Assembly: GCA_029781865.1 (NCBI GenBank) | Contig: JAKOVW010000032.1 | Span: 1 to 64,000 of the forward strand | Source: Bacteroidota bacterium | GTDB lineage: Bacteria > Bacteroidota > Bacteroidia > Chitinophagales > Saprospiraceae | Direction: 5' to 3' | DNA: 64,000 bases | In this document: positions 29,174-39,101 of the stretch, piece by piece | Position numbering within the stretch: position 1 is the stretch's first letter | How the letters are laid out: each line of letters starts with the position of its first letter | Made by a program: the position numbers and the translations under genes | Notes under the pieces: model-generated | What the model was told of the DNA's origin: nothing | The model's database searches: none | The model's input: the letters and a program-made list of their open reading frames with translations, nothing else

Positions 29174-30892
29174 ATGAAATATATTTCTATCTTACTTGTG
29201 GCAACAATTCCATTTATTACAAGTACTCTATCGCAAAATATTACACAAACAGAACTACTTGGAAGACCTACTGACCATAGTATAACTTTGCAAACATTTT
29301 TTGACAGCCCAGTTGAAGTTTGCGTTCAATATGGTTTGAACAGTGGTATTTATTCAAATCAAACGAGCTGGCAAACATTTGCAAATACAGAACCCGCTGA
29401 AATAGTAATGGACGGATTACAAGCAGATACCAAATATTTCTACCGGTTATGTTACCGGCAACCCGGTTCTTCCGGATTTTCTTCAAGGCCGGAATACTAT
29501 TTTCATACCCAACGCAAAAAAGGTAGCGCCTTTACATTTGTAATTCAGGCCGATCCACATTTGGACGAACAAAGTGATACAGCCATATACCACCGATGCT
29601 TGAAAAATCAATTGGAAGACGAACCTGATTTTATGATTGATCTTGGTGATTTCTTAATGTCAGACAAATTAAAAAATTCTTCCGGAAAGCTTACCCACGA
29701 TACCGTTACGTATCGCTGCAAACTATTGCGATCTTACTACGAAACCAGTTGCCATTCCGTACCACTATTTATTTCAATGGGAAATCATGAAGGCGAATCC
29801 GGTTGGCAATTAAATGGAACCGCAGAAAATGTAGCTGTCTGGGGCACTACTGATCGCAAGAACTATTTCCTGAATCCCACTCCTGATCAGTTTTATTCAG
29901 GGGATACCATCAATCATAGCTTTGTCGGACTTCGCGAAAATTACTATTCCTGGGAATGGGGCGATGCACTATTTATTGTTTTAGATCCATATTGGTATAC
30001 CCCAATCAAGCCGGATTCATTAAATGGATGGCGATGGACACTGGGTAAAACGCAATATGATTGGTTGAAATCAACACTAGAAAAAAGTACGGCCACATTC
30101 AAGATGGTTTTTGCACATCAGATCATAGGCGGCAATCCTGAAGGACGGGGAGGCGTAGAATATGCAGACCGCTATGAATGGGGTGGTCTTAATTTAGATG
30201 GCAGCCCTGGATTTGCTAAAAACAGACCGGGTTGGTATAAACCGATAAAAGATCTTTTAACGGAACACCGGGTAAACATTTTTTTTCATGGACATGATCA
30301 TTTTTTTGGAAAGCAGGAAAAAGATTGTCTCATTTATCAGGAGACACCGCAACCCAGTCATCCCAATTTCCAAAATGCCAGGCAAGCCAACGATTATGGA
30401 TATTTTGAAGGACAAATACTTCCAAATTCCGGACATATCCGCGTAACAGTAAACCCTGATGGATTAAAAGTAGATTATGTCCGGGTTTATGTTCCAAAAG
30501 ACGAAAACGGAACACGACACAATAAGGATGTTTCTGCAACCTATTATATCGGTTCAACGAATTGCTATGATTCCATTACTACCGGCACTGCAGTGCTTTG
30601 GAACAGCAATTATGCAGACGAGCTTATTTATCCAAATCCATTTCGACAGGAGACCAGAATTGAATTTACACTTAACAAACCGGAACGGCTGAATTTATTT
30701 ATACTCAATGAAACAGGTAAAATGGTAAAAACATTGATATCCGGAAGCCTTATTTCTGAAGGAAAATTTCAGGTCATTTGGGATGGCAAGGATAATTCAG
30801 GTAACAACGTACCAAATGGAATATATTTCTATTCCATTCAAGGTGAAAAGAATGAGGTCAAATCAGGAAAAATTATTTTGGCAAACGACTAG
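29174..30892 (+). CDS. secreted metallophosphoesterase paralog with FlgD-like/T9SS C-terminus
   Basis: FVIQADPHLD, IDLGDFLM, MGNHEGESGW, FAHQIIGG, FHGHDHFFG; C-terminus FQVIWDGKDNSGNNVPNGIYFYSIQ. Confidence 0.92.
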   Translation: MKYISILLVATIPFITSTLSQNITQTELLGRPTDHSITLQTFFDSPVEVCVQYGLNSGIYSNQTSWQTFANTEPAEIVMDGLQADTKYFYRLCYRQPGSSGFSSRPEYYFHTQRKKGSAFTFVIQADPHLDEQSDTAIYHRCLKNQLEDEPDFMIDLGDFLMSDKLKNSSGKLTHDTVTYRCKLLRSYYETSCHSVPLFISMGNHEGESGWQLNGTAENVAVWGTTDRKNYFLNPTPDQFYSGDTINHSFVGLRENYYSWEWGDALFIVLDPYWYTPIKPDSLNGWRWTLGKTQYDWLKSTLEKSTATFKMVFAHQIIGGNPEGRGGVEYADRYEWGGLNLDGSPGFAKNRPGWYKPIKDLLTEHRVNIFFHGHDHFFGKQEKDCLIYQETPQPSHPNFQNARQANDYGYFEGQILPNSGHIRVTVNPDGLKVDYVRVYVPKDENGTRHNKDVSATYYIGSTNCYDSITTGTAVLWNSNYADELIYPNPFRQETRIEFTLNKPERLNLFILNETGKMVKTLISGSLISEGKFQVIWDGKDNSGNNVPNGIYFYSIQGEKNEVKSGKIILAND

Positions 30893-30981
30893 CTATTTTG
30901 ATTCACATGGATACAATTTCAATAAAGAACATTTTTAACCTTTCCTTTAAACGCATTTTTAAATACTATTAAAAAATAAAT

Positions 30982-33900
30982 CTACCAATACTCAAGACTT
31001 GCGCCAGCCTTTGCAGTTATTGAATAATTATTCCCATTCTCACTTGCAAATCGAATTTGCACCGTTCCATTTGCGGATGGTTTAATTACTCCTTCAATTA
31101 TAGCCACATTCCCAGCAACTATCGAAGTGGAATTACACGATGAAGGTATATTAATGGCACTTGCAAAATTTACCGTTTGAGAAGTTGCATTAAGTGTATA
31201 TCTGCTTGTGTAATTTAAAAGAGATGTTGCAGGAGCATTGATTGTCCAACGACTACCATTTGAAGTTGCCGTACTTGTATATGGGATAATGGCGTAAAAA
31301 TGATAAACAGTACCAGCAACTACATTAAATGCCAAACCTGTTACATCCGTTAAAGTGTTAGCCGTTGAATTGCTAGTGACATCTGCATTTGTAGTAATTA
31401 AATTGCGATAACCACTTCCACTTGAAGGAGCAGCGAACGTACCATCAGCTCTCAAAAAAGTTGAAGTTCCACCACCACTTGCAGGCACTAGCCCTTGAGC
31501 GGAGGCTGTAAACGTATTTAACATTGCGGTGGCTTGTGCTGTAGTCAAATCTTCCACATTTCCAGTACCGGCTGAAGTTCTTCCTTTAAATGTTTGCGAA
31601 GATGTTTGCGCCAACATTGAATTCGCAACTACATTAGGTGATATTGATGTTGCATTACCAACAGAAGTAACAGGTCCTGTTAAATTTGCATTCGTTGTCA
31701 CCGTAGCGGCATTACCTGTTGTATTCTGGTTTAAAATTGGAAAGTCACTAGCTGTTGCAATGCTTAAAGCCCCGGTTCCGGTTGTTGATTTCAGGATCCC
31801 AGATGCAAGTGATGATGTTCCAGGACAGTAATCAATGCCTGCAGCTGCTGTGGTCAGAGCGCCGGCATTACCTTTAAGAACACCGGAAGCTGAAGTGGTT
31901 AATGTAATGGATGGAGTCGTTGATGGGTTCGCTACAGATCCGGTAAATCCATTTGCAGATACTACTGATAAATTAGTTACAGTACCACCAGTAGTTGCCG
32001 CATTAAGTGTATTTCCTGTAAAAGACAAACCTGTTCCTAAAGCAATTTCACTAACTGCGTTACCCGTCAAACCTGATCCTAATAACTTATTTGGAGTCAT
32101 AGACTGCATTTTACTGTAAGTAACTGCATTGGGTGAAATTGTTGCAGTAACACTTCCAGGACCATTTGCAGTAATATCACCTGTAATTGCCGTTATGTAA
32201 TTTCCCGATGGCTGCTTACTATTAAATGTATTCCAATCAGATGAACTCAGGTAACCATTTACTGTACTTGCCGCTTGAGGGATTGAAAATACACCTGTTG
32301 AAGTGTTATACAATAATGGAGACACAGCAGAGTGCGACGCTCGTGCTCTTGTGTCCGTATAATATTTATTCAAAGCCCCTTCACTGATATTATCAGAAGT
32401 GAGGACTACTGCGCCTGTTTGTGCGTTCACCGATGTTACTGCCGAAGAACTTGGATTGCGTTGCCAAACTGTGCCATTATATATAGCATCATCTCCAATG
32501 GCAAAAGTTATATTTCCAGAACCTAAATTGACAGTACCTGCTACCGTAACCCGATACGTCCATCCTGCGGTACCGGTGCCATCAGCTAAAGTTGGTGTAT
32601 TGGTAGATGCATTCCATGTGCCTTTATAGATTTGAGCTCCAACCGGCAATTGAGAGCTTGGCACTTTACCACCAGCATCCAAAGTAGCGACTCCATTATT
32701 TGCCCCTTTTTCTGATGTACTAATTTTAAGATCCAATGCAGCTTGAGTCAGTGTACTAATTGGTTTAGCAATATCGCTTGTATTGTCTACGTTTCCCAGG
32801 CCAACATCTGATTTTAGTATACCCAACGGTGTAACAAGAGTTGGAGAAATAGACCGCACAACATTTCCCGTTCCTGTTGTTGCTATTTCTTCGATAACAC
32901 CAGATCCGGTTGAAGTTCGCCCAAGTACTTTATTAGAGGCTGAAACATTCTGAATTTTTGAATAACTCACGGCTTGATTTGCAATAGTTGTAGCAAAACT
33001 TCCGGTACCACTTCCACTCACATCACCTGTCAGGGCAATCGTTTGATCACCAGTATTTGCACCAGATAAATTCAACATTGATTTCACCTGAGCAATTGTT
33101 AAGTCCTCAATATTTCCTGTACCGGAACTTATCCGGCCTTTAAAAGTTTGAGTAGCTACCTGGGATTGCATTGCATTAGTTAAAACATTATTGGAAATAG
33201 ATGTAGCATTTCCAACAGAGGTGACAGGACCCGTAAGGTTAGCGTTTGTTGTCACCGTTGAAGCATTTCCGTTTAAAGATCCATTAAACGTTGTTGCGGA
33301 AATGGTCCCAGCAGAAAAATTTCCGGAAGCATCCCGGGCAACTATTGTTGATGCTGTATTTGCAGAGGTAGCCGTTGTTGCATTATTTGGGATATTGGTA
33401 AGCAAAGCCCCAGATCCACTAAACAAAACTGAAGCGAGTGTACCGTTAGATGGATTAAATGTTAGCTTGGTACTTGATGTTTTTAAACCTTGAGAGCCAG
33501 TGCCCGCTGCCCATACAATTCGCTCGGATGCATTAGCCGTATTGTCATCAGTAATCGTACTGTTTGTGGCCGTGGTTGCTGTTGTTGCATTGCCAGTTGT
33601 ATTCTGATTTAATATTGGAAAATCAGCAGCTGTAGCGATGGATAAATCACCGGTAACTGTTTTTGATTTTAAAATACCCGTTCCCAGAAGTGCAGTTCCT
33701 TCAGAATAATCTACACCTGGTGTCGCTGCTGAGAAAGCATTTCCATCGCCAAGTACAAGTCCAATTACATCTGTGGTCAATGTAATATCTGGCGTAGTAG
33801 TTGGATTTGTCACAGTACCGCCCAATCCATTTAAGGATTCAATAGTCACTGAAGTAACTGTCCCACCTGAACTCTGAGGTTCAGCCCATGTGCCATCTGC

Positions 33901-34932
33901 CCTGAGAAAATTGGTAACACCGCCACCACTTGAAGGAGCCAATCCTTTTAAGGTCGGAGTAAACGTATTGAGCATAGCCGTTGCCTGTGTAGCAGTTAAA
34001 TCATTTGGAGCGGCCATACTTCCAGAATTGTTTCCTTTAAAAGAATTTGCAGCCATGTTTGCCAGTTTCGCATTAGTCACAACACCATTGGATATCGTAC
34101 TGGCATTCCCAATACTCGTAACATCTCCTGTTAAATTAGCATTCGTTGTAACTGTTGCAGCATTACCTGTAGTATTTTGATTTAAAATTGGAAAGTCACT
34201 AGCTGTTGCAATGCTTAAAGCACCTGAACCGGTTGTTGATTTGAGAATTCCTGTACCCAACGTTGATGTTCCGGAAGTATAATCAATACCTGGATTTGCG
34301 ATGGATAATGCTCCTGTCCCTCCCGATGTCTTTATAAGACCATTGGTTGTTAGATTAGAAAGTGTATTAATATTTTGAGTTGTATTAACTGATATCGTGT
34401 TTGCATTCCTCGTTAAACCGGTTGAAAAACTCAATGCATTCTCCTTGTTATTAAATGTATTCCAATCCAGCGAATTAAGTGCTCCCCGATTTGTGGAAGA
34501 TGCATCCGGCAAATTGAATGTATGTACTGAACCTGTAGAAGTAATCGTAAAATTTGTACCGGTATTACTCGTTGTAAATGATTGAACAGAACCAGTTAGT
34601 CCATTTAATGTAGTAATGCTATTTCCGGAAAGCAGGTTCGAAAGTAACCGAACAGCAACATTACCTGAATCATCCGTTGTCATTATCTTGGTATTTACTG
34701 TGTTTAATCCAATACCAGATAACCTTACGGTGCCCGTAGTATGTAATTGGGCTGAAGGATTTGAAGTTCCAATACCTACTTTTCCCGAATTTTTATTGTA
34801 TATGTTATTGCCTGATGATTTCCATTTACTACTATCGATCAACGTCAGTGTTCCTTTAGGACCAATGACCGTTTGCGCATGGATCTCAGCAAGAGCAAAA
34901 ATTAAAAAGAGAATTAAGTAACTATTTTTCAT
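30982..34932 (-). CDS. large secreted repetitive phage tail-fibre-like / beta-strand-repeat protein
   Basis: signal peptide MKNSYLILFLIFALAEIHAQ; VGIGTSNPSAQLHTTG; repeated GILKSTTGTGALSIATASDFPILNQNTTGNAATVTTNANLTGPVTSVGNATSIS; SVNAQTGAVVLTSDNISEGALNKYYTDTRARAS. Confidence 0.85.
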   Translation of the reverse strand: MKNSYLILFLIFALAEIHAQTVIGPKGTLTLIDSSKWKSSGNNIYNKNSGKVGIGTSNPSAQLHTTGTVRLSGIGLNTVNTKIMTTDDSGNVAVRLLSNLLSGNSITTLNGLTGSVQSFTTSNTGTNFTITSTGSVHTFNLPDASSTNRGALNSLDWNTFNNKENALSFSTGLTRNANTISVNTTQNINTLSNLTTNGLIKTSGGTGALSIANPGIDYTSGTSTLGTGILKSTTGSGALSIATASDFPILNQNTTGNAATVTTNANLTGDVTSIGNASTISNGVVTNAKLANMAANSFKGNNSGSMAAPNDLTATQATAMLNTFTPTLKGLAPSSGGGVTNFLRADGTWAEPQSSGGTVTSVTIESLNGLGGTVTNPTTTPDITLTTDVIGLVLGDGNAFSAATPGVDYSEGTALLGTGILKSKTVTGDLSIATAADFPILNQNTTGNATTATTATNSTITDDNTANASERIVWAAGTGSQGLKTSSTKLTFNPSNGTLASVLFSGSGALLTNIPNNATTATSANTASTIVARDASGNFSAGTISATTFNGSLNGNASTVTTNANLTGPVTSVGNATSISNNVLTNAMQSQVATQTFKGRISSGTGNIEDLTIAQVKSMLNLSGANTGDQTIALTGDVSGSGTGSFATTIANQAVSYSKIQNVSASNKVLGRTSTGSGVIEEIATTGTGNVVRSISPTLVTPLGILKSDVGLGNVDNTSDIAKPISTLTQAALDLKISTSEKGANNGVATLDAGGKVPSSQLPVGAQIYKGTWNASTNTPTLADGTGTAGWTYRVTVAGTVNLGSGNITFAIGDDAIYNGTVWQRNPSSSAVTSVNAQTGAVVLTSDNISEGALNKYYTDTRARASHSAVSPLLYNTSTGVFSIPQAASTVNGYLSSSDWNTFNSKQPSGNYITAITGDITANGPGSVTATISPNAVTYSKMQSMTPNKLLGSGLTGNAVSEIALGTGLSFTGNTLNAATTGGTVTNLSVVSANGFTGSVANPSTTPSITLTTSASGVLKGNAGALTTAAAGIDYCPGTSSLASGILKSTTGTGALSIATASDFPILNQNTTGNAATVTTNANLTGPVTSVGNATSISPNVVANSMLAQTSSQTFKGRTSAGTGNVEDLTTAQATAMLNTFTASAQGLVPASGGGTSTFLRADGTFAAPSSGSGYRNLITTNADVTSNSTANTLTDVTGLAFNVVAGTVYHFYAIIPYTSTATSNGSRWTINAPATSLLNYTSRYTLNATSQTVNFASAINIPSSCNSTSIVAGNVAIIEGVIKPSANGTVQIRFASENGNNYSITAKAGASLEYW
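31610..34290. repeat. internal direct repeats of the tail-fibre-like gene (copies near 31610-31840, 33170-33270 plus 33585-33725, and 34070-34290)
   Basis: near-identical stretches such as ATTGGAAAGTCACTAGCTGTTGCAATGCTTAAAGC at about 31736 and about 34187, and a diverged copy at about 33617. Confidence 0.8.
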
Positions 34933-35059
34933 TCCGGGTGATTTGTACCTTCAGAAAACTTACACCCCTTAAGTAATTGTAATAACTAAAGAGTATAAGT
35001 CTTCTGAATATACTTGGTAAATATTAATATTAAATTTAGTCTCGGTGTTTTAAATTTGA

Positions 35060-35950
35060 TTATTTAACCCATTGTACTTCAATTGTATCTCCGGATACAA
35101 CCAAAGAAGCCATTGTGGAAGACAACGTACAAGTTCCTGCTGAAGTGGTATAATCTGTGCCGGTTACTAATTTAGCTCCATTACGAAATACCCAAACTTT
35201 AGAAACTGTTGCAGGCATATTCGGAACAACATATGTTTGCTGTCCATTGGATGCGTCAAAGCTGGTATCCCCGCTTTGCAATAGGGCCTCTGCTGTTACT
35301 CTTTTCAGCGTACCATCAGGTGATGCTACGACTAAACTATCTGAATTTAAATTGCCACTTTGCAAACCCGTGATCTTTAATGTATTTGTTGCATCGGTTC
35401 CAATCGTTGTGGATTCTGACAAACTTCCACCCAGCTTAACCGTATTGCCTGTCTTCGTCAAACCATTTGTAAATGTAAGCGCTTTCACAAGTGATTCTGC
35501 TGAAATAATCTTCAGTTGTCCTGTAGTTGGATTCACTACCATAACACTATCCGTAGAACCCGATCCACGTTCCAATCCAGTAATAGCGAGGAAATTTTCT
35601 GCACTTGTCACAATCGTGGTTGGTCTGTTCAATGTGCCGCCCAATTCCAATTTCTGGCCATTCTTTGTCAACCCATTTCCTGCACCGTTAATATAAGTAG
35701 ACAACATTGACGCAGTATCCTGATATTTTACATAGTTATTCAGGGAATCATGCAATTGCGTTGGAGTCACAAACAAAATAGTACTGTCTGCTTTTGTAAT
35801 CACAGCAGTCGCACTGTCGAGCACCCACCTGATGGTTCCCTTGTTGTCAATGACTTTGGTACTCACTTTGTCACGGTTTGTGATCTTTTGCGCATTCAGC
35901 GTCGAGCTGATAGTAACAGCTAAAATTGAGAATAATAGAATCTTTTTCAT
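35060..35950 (-). CDS. secreted hypothetical protein with tail-fibre-like C-terminal module
   Basis: signal peptide; repeated NGLTKNGQKLELGGTLNRPTTI / NGLTKTGNTVKLGGSLSESTTI; C-terminus VWVFRNGAKLVTGTDYTTSAGTCTLSSTMASLVVSGDTIEVQWVK. Confidence 0.8.
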   Translation of the reverse strand: MKKILLFSILAVTISSTLNAQKITNRDKVSTKVIDNKGTIRWVLDSATAVITKADSTILFVTPTQLHDSLNNYVKYQDTASMLSTYINGAGNGLTKNGQKLELGGTLNRPTTIVTSAENFLAITGLERGSGSTDSVMVVNPTTGQLKIISAESLVKALTFTNGLTKTGNTVKLGGSLSESTTIGTDATNTLKITGLQSGNLNSDSLVVASPDGTLKRVTAEALLQSGDTSFDASNGQQTYVVPNMPATVSKVWVFRNGAKLVTGTDYTTSAGTCTLSSTMASLVVSGDTIEVQWVK

Positions 35951-35987
35951 TTTTAAATTTTTTTGTAATTGTTTAATTGATTTTAAA

Positions 35988-36803
35988 TTATTTTAATTGA
36001 AATATTTTTATTTCATCTCCGGCCGCACATGGAATTTCGGACAGAATAGAATTCGCATTATTGATTGTGAATGAAATGGATACTCCATTTCGATATAAAA
36101 GTATTTTATTGATATCCGTAATGACAAAGGGTGTATTAAATATAGCCTGACCTGTTGCAGTAACAATTTCAGTTCTTTTTTCCATACCCATTAAAAAGCT
36201 TGCAGACGAAACGACTTTAATTTTTCCATCACTTGAATTGGAAACCAATACATTATCGGTAGCCAGGTCACCTTTAGTTAAGCTATCAATTATTAATTGC
36301 CCTTTTATTTCCAATGCTGCAGATGGAGATGAAGTGCCAATGCCTATCCAACCCTTTTCCGTGATGCGCATGCGCTCTGTATTATTTGTTTTAAAAAGCA
36401 ATGGCGCATTGTCTGTGGTACCTAAAAAGCCATTTATTGAACTTGTACTACTGTTCCCATTAATATTCCAGGATCCTGTTGAAGAATTTGATGAATTTAC
36501 TTTGATCCACTTAGAACCATCACAGTAATAAATACCCGGTGTAACATCATTAATAAAAGCTGTATTATAGACAAACATACCTTGTACAAAATCACTTAAT
36601 GGAGTTGCAACTGTGGTTGAACTTAAAGCAAGCCTTGGCAAAAGCAATCCTTTATTTGAAGATTCTATTTCCAAAACCGCGTTTGGATTAAGTGATTTTG
36701 GATTATTTCCCAATTTAATTTGCGCGTTTAGTTTTGAAATATTACAAAACACAAGTCCTGCTATCATGAATAAAATGTACTTATATGAATATTTATACTT
36801 CAC
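35988..36803 (-). CDS. secreted hypothetical protein with tail-fibre-like modules
   Basis: signal peptide; NPNAVLEIESSNKGLLLPRLALSSTT; APLLFKTNNTERMRITEKGWIGIGTSSPSAALEI; C-terminus ILLYRNGVSISFTINNANSILSEIPCAAGDEIKIFQLK. Confidence 0.8.
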   Translation of the reverse strand: MKYKYSYKYILFMIAGLVFCNISKLNAQIKLGNNPKSLNPNAVLEIESSNKGLLLPRLALSSTTVATPLSDFVQGMFVYNTAFINDVTPGIYYCDGSKWIKVNSSNSSTGSWNINGNSSTSSINGFLGTTDNAPLLFKTNNTERMRITEKGWIGIGTSSPSAALEIKGQLIIDSLTKGDLATDNVLVSNSSDGKIKVVSSASFLMGMEKRTEIVTATGQAIFNTPFVITDINKILLYRNGVSISFTINNANSILSEIPCAAGDEIKIFQLK

Positions 36804-36820
36804 TAACTTGATTTATTATT

Positions 36821-38134
36821 TTATTGCTTTATGAATTTCTGCATTCCTCCTATTAAATTACCATCTTGCTTTAACAGTATGATGAAATAAGTGCCTGCAG
36901 ACAAGTATTCAATAGGGATGGAAAAATGATTTTGACCACTTTTCACATCCACTGTATTTGTAATAATTCTTTGACCAATGCTATTAAAGACAACATATTC
37001 AGCGTCGCCTGTAAACGATGTTGTAAAACGCACGTTAATCGGATCAAATCCGGAAACTGGATTTGGATAAACAAGGATAGCATCATTTATCTTGCAATTA
37101 TTTTGACATGAGACCATTGGTGAATAGGCAAATGAGCCATCCATATCCTTAATTTTTAATCGGTAATAAGCAACGCCTATAGGTTGGACGAGTGTAATTG
37201 TATATTGACTTCCAAATGAAAAACCGGAAGCCAATAAAGAATCTATCGCCTGAAAATGGACTGCGTCAAAACTGCGCTCGATAATAAAACGTTCCGTTGT
37301 ACTTTCACCTGATGTAATCCATTTAAGAGTTGCATTGCAATCAGATGAAAAAGCTAAAAATTCTTCTAATTTTAATGAAAGCGCCGATTCTACTCTTCCA
37401 ATACCAATTGCAGTTATACCTGCAATCATAGTTCCTCTTAGAATACTATTTTCTGTATTGCCATTGGCCGGAGAAGATTTACTAAGGTTAACCCATTTGT
37501 TTCCGTCCCATCCAACTAACCTCAAATTATTTTTAGAACCAAATGATGTCATATCAGGAATGCTAACGGATATCATTAGACCTTCACCTGTTCCTGTAGT
37601 TCCGTTACCTAAATTGCTTCCCTGTCCCACCTGCCAATCCCATTGGCCAATAGAACTAACTTCAACAAGAGGCGGAGAAAATGAATAGATGGAATGCGGG
37701 CCAGCATTTGGCGATGTAGGATCTAAATTGAGGCCAGGGTTGCCGCTTATCCAGGCAACAGCATACGCATCTGTAATTAATGCAGGTGCTGAAATTTCAA
37801 TAGCTCTTAAATCAATTCCGTTACCGACCGGAAATATAAAAGCGGTATTCCCATATTTTTTGATATATCCATCAATATTAGCTGAGTCAGAGCATCCAAT
37901 ATAGCTTGCATTATTTAAAACACTAAAATAACCAGGTATGGCAGCCCTTTCTGTACTCCAAAAAATACCGTTTACAGCTGATATGTCAACCACATCATTA
38001 TTGGCCATTTCACCACCAGAAAATACTTTATTTCCCTGGGATAGTCCTTCGAATAAAAAAAATGAGGTAATTATATTTATAATGACTAGCTTCATAAACT
38101 TGAGATCACAATTAATTGGCACATACATTGCCAA
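36821..38134 (-). CDS. secreted protein with T9SS sorting domain; likely start at MKLVIINIITS (about 38095)
   Basis: signal-peptide-like start; C-terminus ILVYPNPVSGFDPINVRF...AGTYFIILLKQDGNLIGGMQKFIKQ. Confidence 0.82.
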   Translation of the reverse strand: MAMYVPINCDLKFMKLVIINIITSFFLFEGLSQGNKVFSGGEMANNDVVDISAVNGIFWSTERAAIPGYFSVLNNASYIGCSDSANIDGYIKKYGNTAFIFPVGNGIDLRAIEISAPALITDAYAVAWISGNPGLNLDPTSPNAGPHSIYSFSPPLVEVSSIGQWDWQVGQGSNLGNGTTGTGEGLMISVSIPDMTSFGSKNNLRLVGWDGNKWVNLSKSSPANGNTENSILRGTMIAGITAIGIGRVESALSLKLEEFLAFSSDCNATLKWITSGESTTERFIIERSFDAVHFQAIDSLLASGFSFGSQYTITLVQPIGVAYYRLKIKDMDGSFAYSPMVSCQNNCKINDAILVYPNPVSGFDPINVRFTTSFTGDAEYVVFNSIGQRIITNTVDVKSGQNHFSIPIEYLSAGTYFIILLKQDGNLIGGMQKFIKQ

Positions 38135-38185
38135 ATTTTAAAATGCTGTGAATCTGATAATTATGATCCTGAATTAATTTATATG

Positions 38186-38220
38186 TTCCATTTTTTGGAA
38201 AACAATTCCAAATAATGGAA
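38186..38220. promoter_or_regulatory. tandem double dyad TTCCA-N5-TGGAA-N5-TTCCA-N5-TGGAA (candidate operator)
   Basis: TTCCATTTTTTGGAAAACAATTCCAAATAATGGAA, exact 5-nt arms and 5-nt spacers. Confidence 0.6.
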
Positions 38221-38469
38221 ATATTCGCTCTTCAGAATTGCTGTCAAGCCGTAATTCAATGCATGACCAATTATCTATTTTTAGAAGCTCTCGGTTTAAT
38301 TGGATATGCAGATAAAGAATTGCTAAAAGGCATTATTTAAAGTATAAAAACGGTAATTGCATTTTTCAAACTAAAAATCCAATAGATGTAAAGCAATTAC
38401 TTCTGATTAAGAAACCAGATATGAAATTGGTGATTTCCAACAAAAATCCCTGAATAATTATTGCTTTTT

Positions 38470-38499
38470 ATTAACCTGGTGTTAGGTTCACAGGTTAAT
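38470..38499. promoter_or_regulatory. 9-bp perfect inverted repeat upstream of the ECF sigma gene (candidate operator)
   Basis: ATTAACCTG-GTGTTAGGTTCA-CAGGTTAAT. Confidence 0.5.
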
Positions 38500-38549
38500 T
38501 TAACGGTTCCATAAATTTTCCTGTAGAATAAAAATTATCTTTTCATTCC

Positions 38550-39077
38550 TTGTTGATAGAAGAAATATATAATACCCATAAAAATCTCGTTTTTAATCTT
38601 GCTCTGCAGTACGTGCAGAATCAGGAAGATGCTGAAGAAATTACACAGGATGTGTTTATTGCCATATATAAATCCATACATGATTTTAATGCCAACTCTA
38701 AAATGTCTACCTGGATTTACCGTATTACCATCAATAAGTCCCTTGATTACATCAAAGCCAGAAAAAGACAGAAACGGTCCGGTTTAATTGTGTCTTTTTT
38801 CTTTGAAGGCAGCAATGAAATCAAACATGACCTGCCGGTCTTTAATCATCCCGGTGTAGAGCTGGAGCAGAAAGAAGCCCTTTCCCAATTGTTTCAATTG
38901 ATCAATGAATTACCCGACAATCAGAAAACCGCTTTAATTTTAAGCAAGATAGAACAGAAACCACAGGCCGAAATCGCTGAAATAATGAATTTAAATATCA
39001 AAGCTGTCGAATCCTTAATCCAACGGGCTAAATCAGGATTATTGAAAAAATTAAATGATCGCGAAGGAATTTCCTAG
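38550..39077 (+). CDS. ECF RNA polymerase sigma factor (TTG start in the given ORF)
   Basis: YVQNQEDAEEITQDVFIAIYKSIHDFNANSKMSTWIYRITINKSLDYIKARKR; LPDNQKTALILSKIEQKPQAEIAEIMNLNIKAVESLIQRAKSGLLKKL. Confidence 0.96.
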   Translation: MLIEEIYNTHKNLVFNLALQYVQNQEDAEEITQDVFIAIYKSIHDFNANSKMSTWIYRITINKSLDYIKARKRQKRSGLIVSFFFEGSNEIKHDLPVFNHPGVELEQKEALSQLFQLINELPDNQKTALILSKIEQKPQAEIAEIMNLNIKAVESLIQRAKSGLLKKLNDREGIS

Positions 39078-39101
39078 AATCATCGTCTTATTCAAATTGA
39101 T

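Noticed and set aside
31529-34921. Long plus-strand ORFs (31529, 31835, 33191, 33890, 34616 and others) antisense to the fibre-like gene
   Set aside because: Explained by Thr/Ala/Asn-rich codon composition of the minus-strand gene; translations are Val/Pro/Ala-rich without motifs or start context.
35157-35696. 179-aa plus-strand ORF antisense to 35060..35950
   Set aside because: Same compositional artefact; the minus-strand frame has a signal peptide and recognisable modules.
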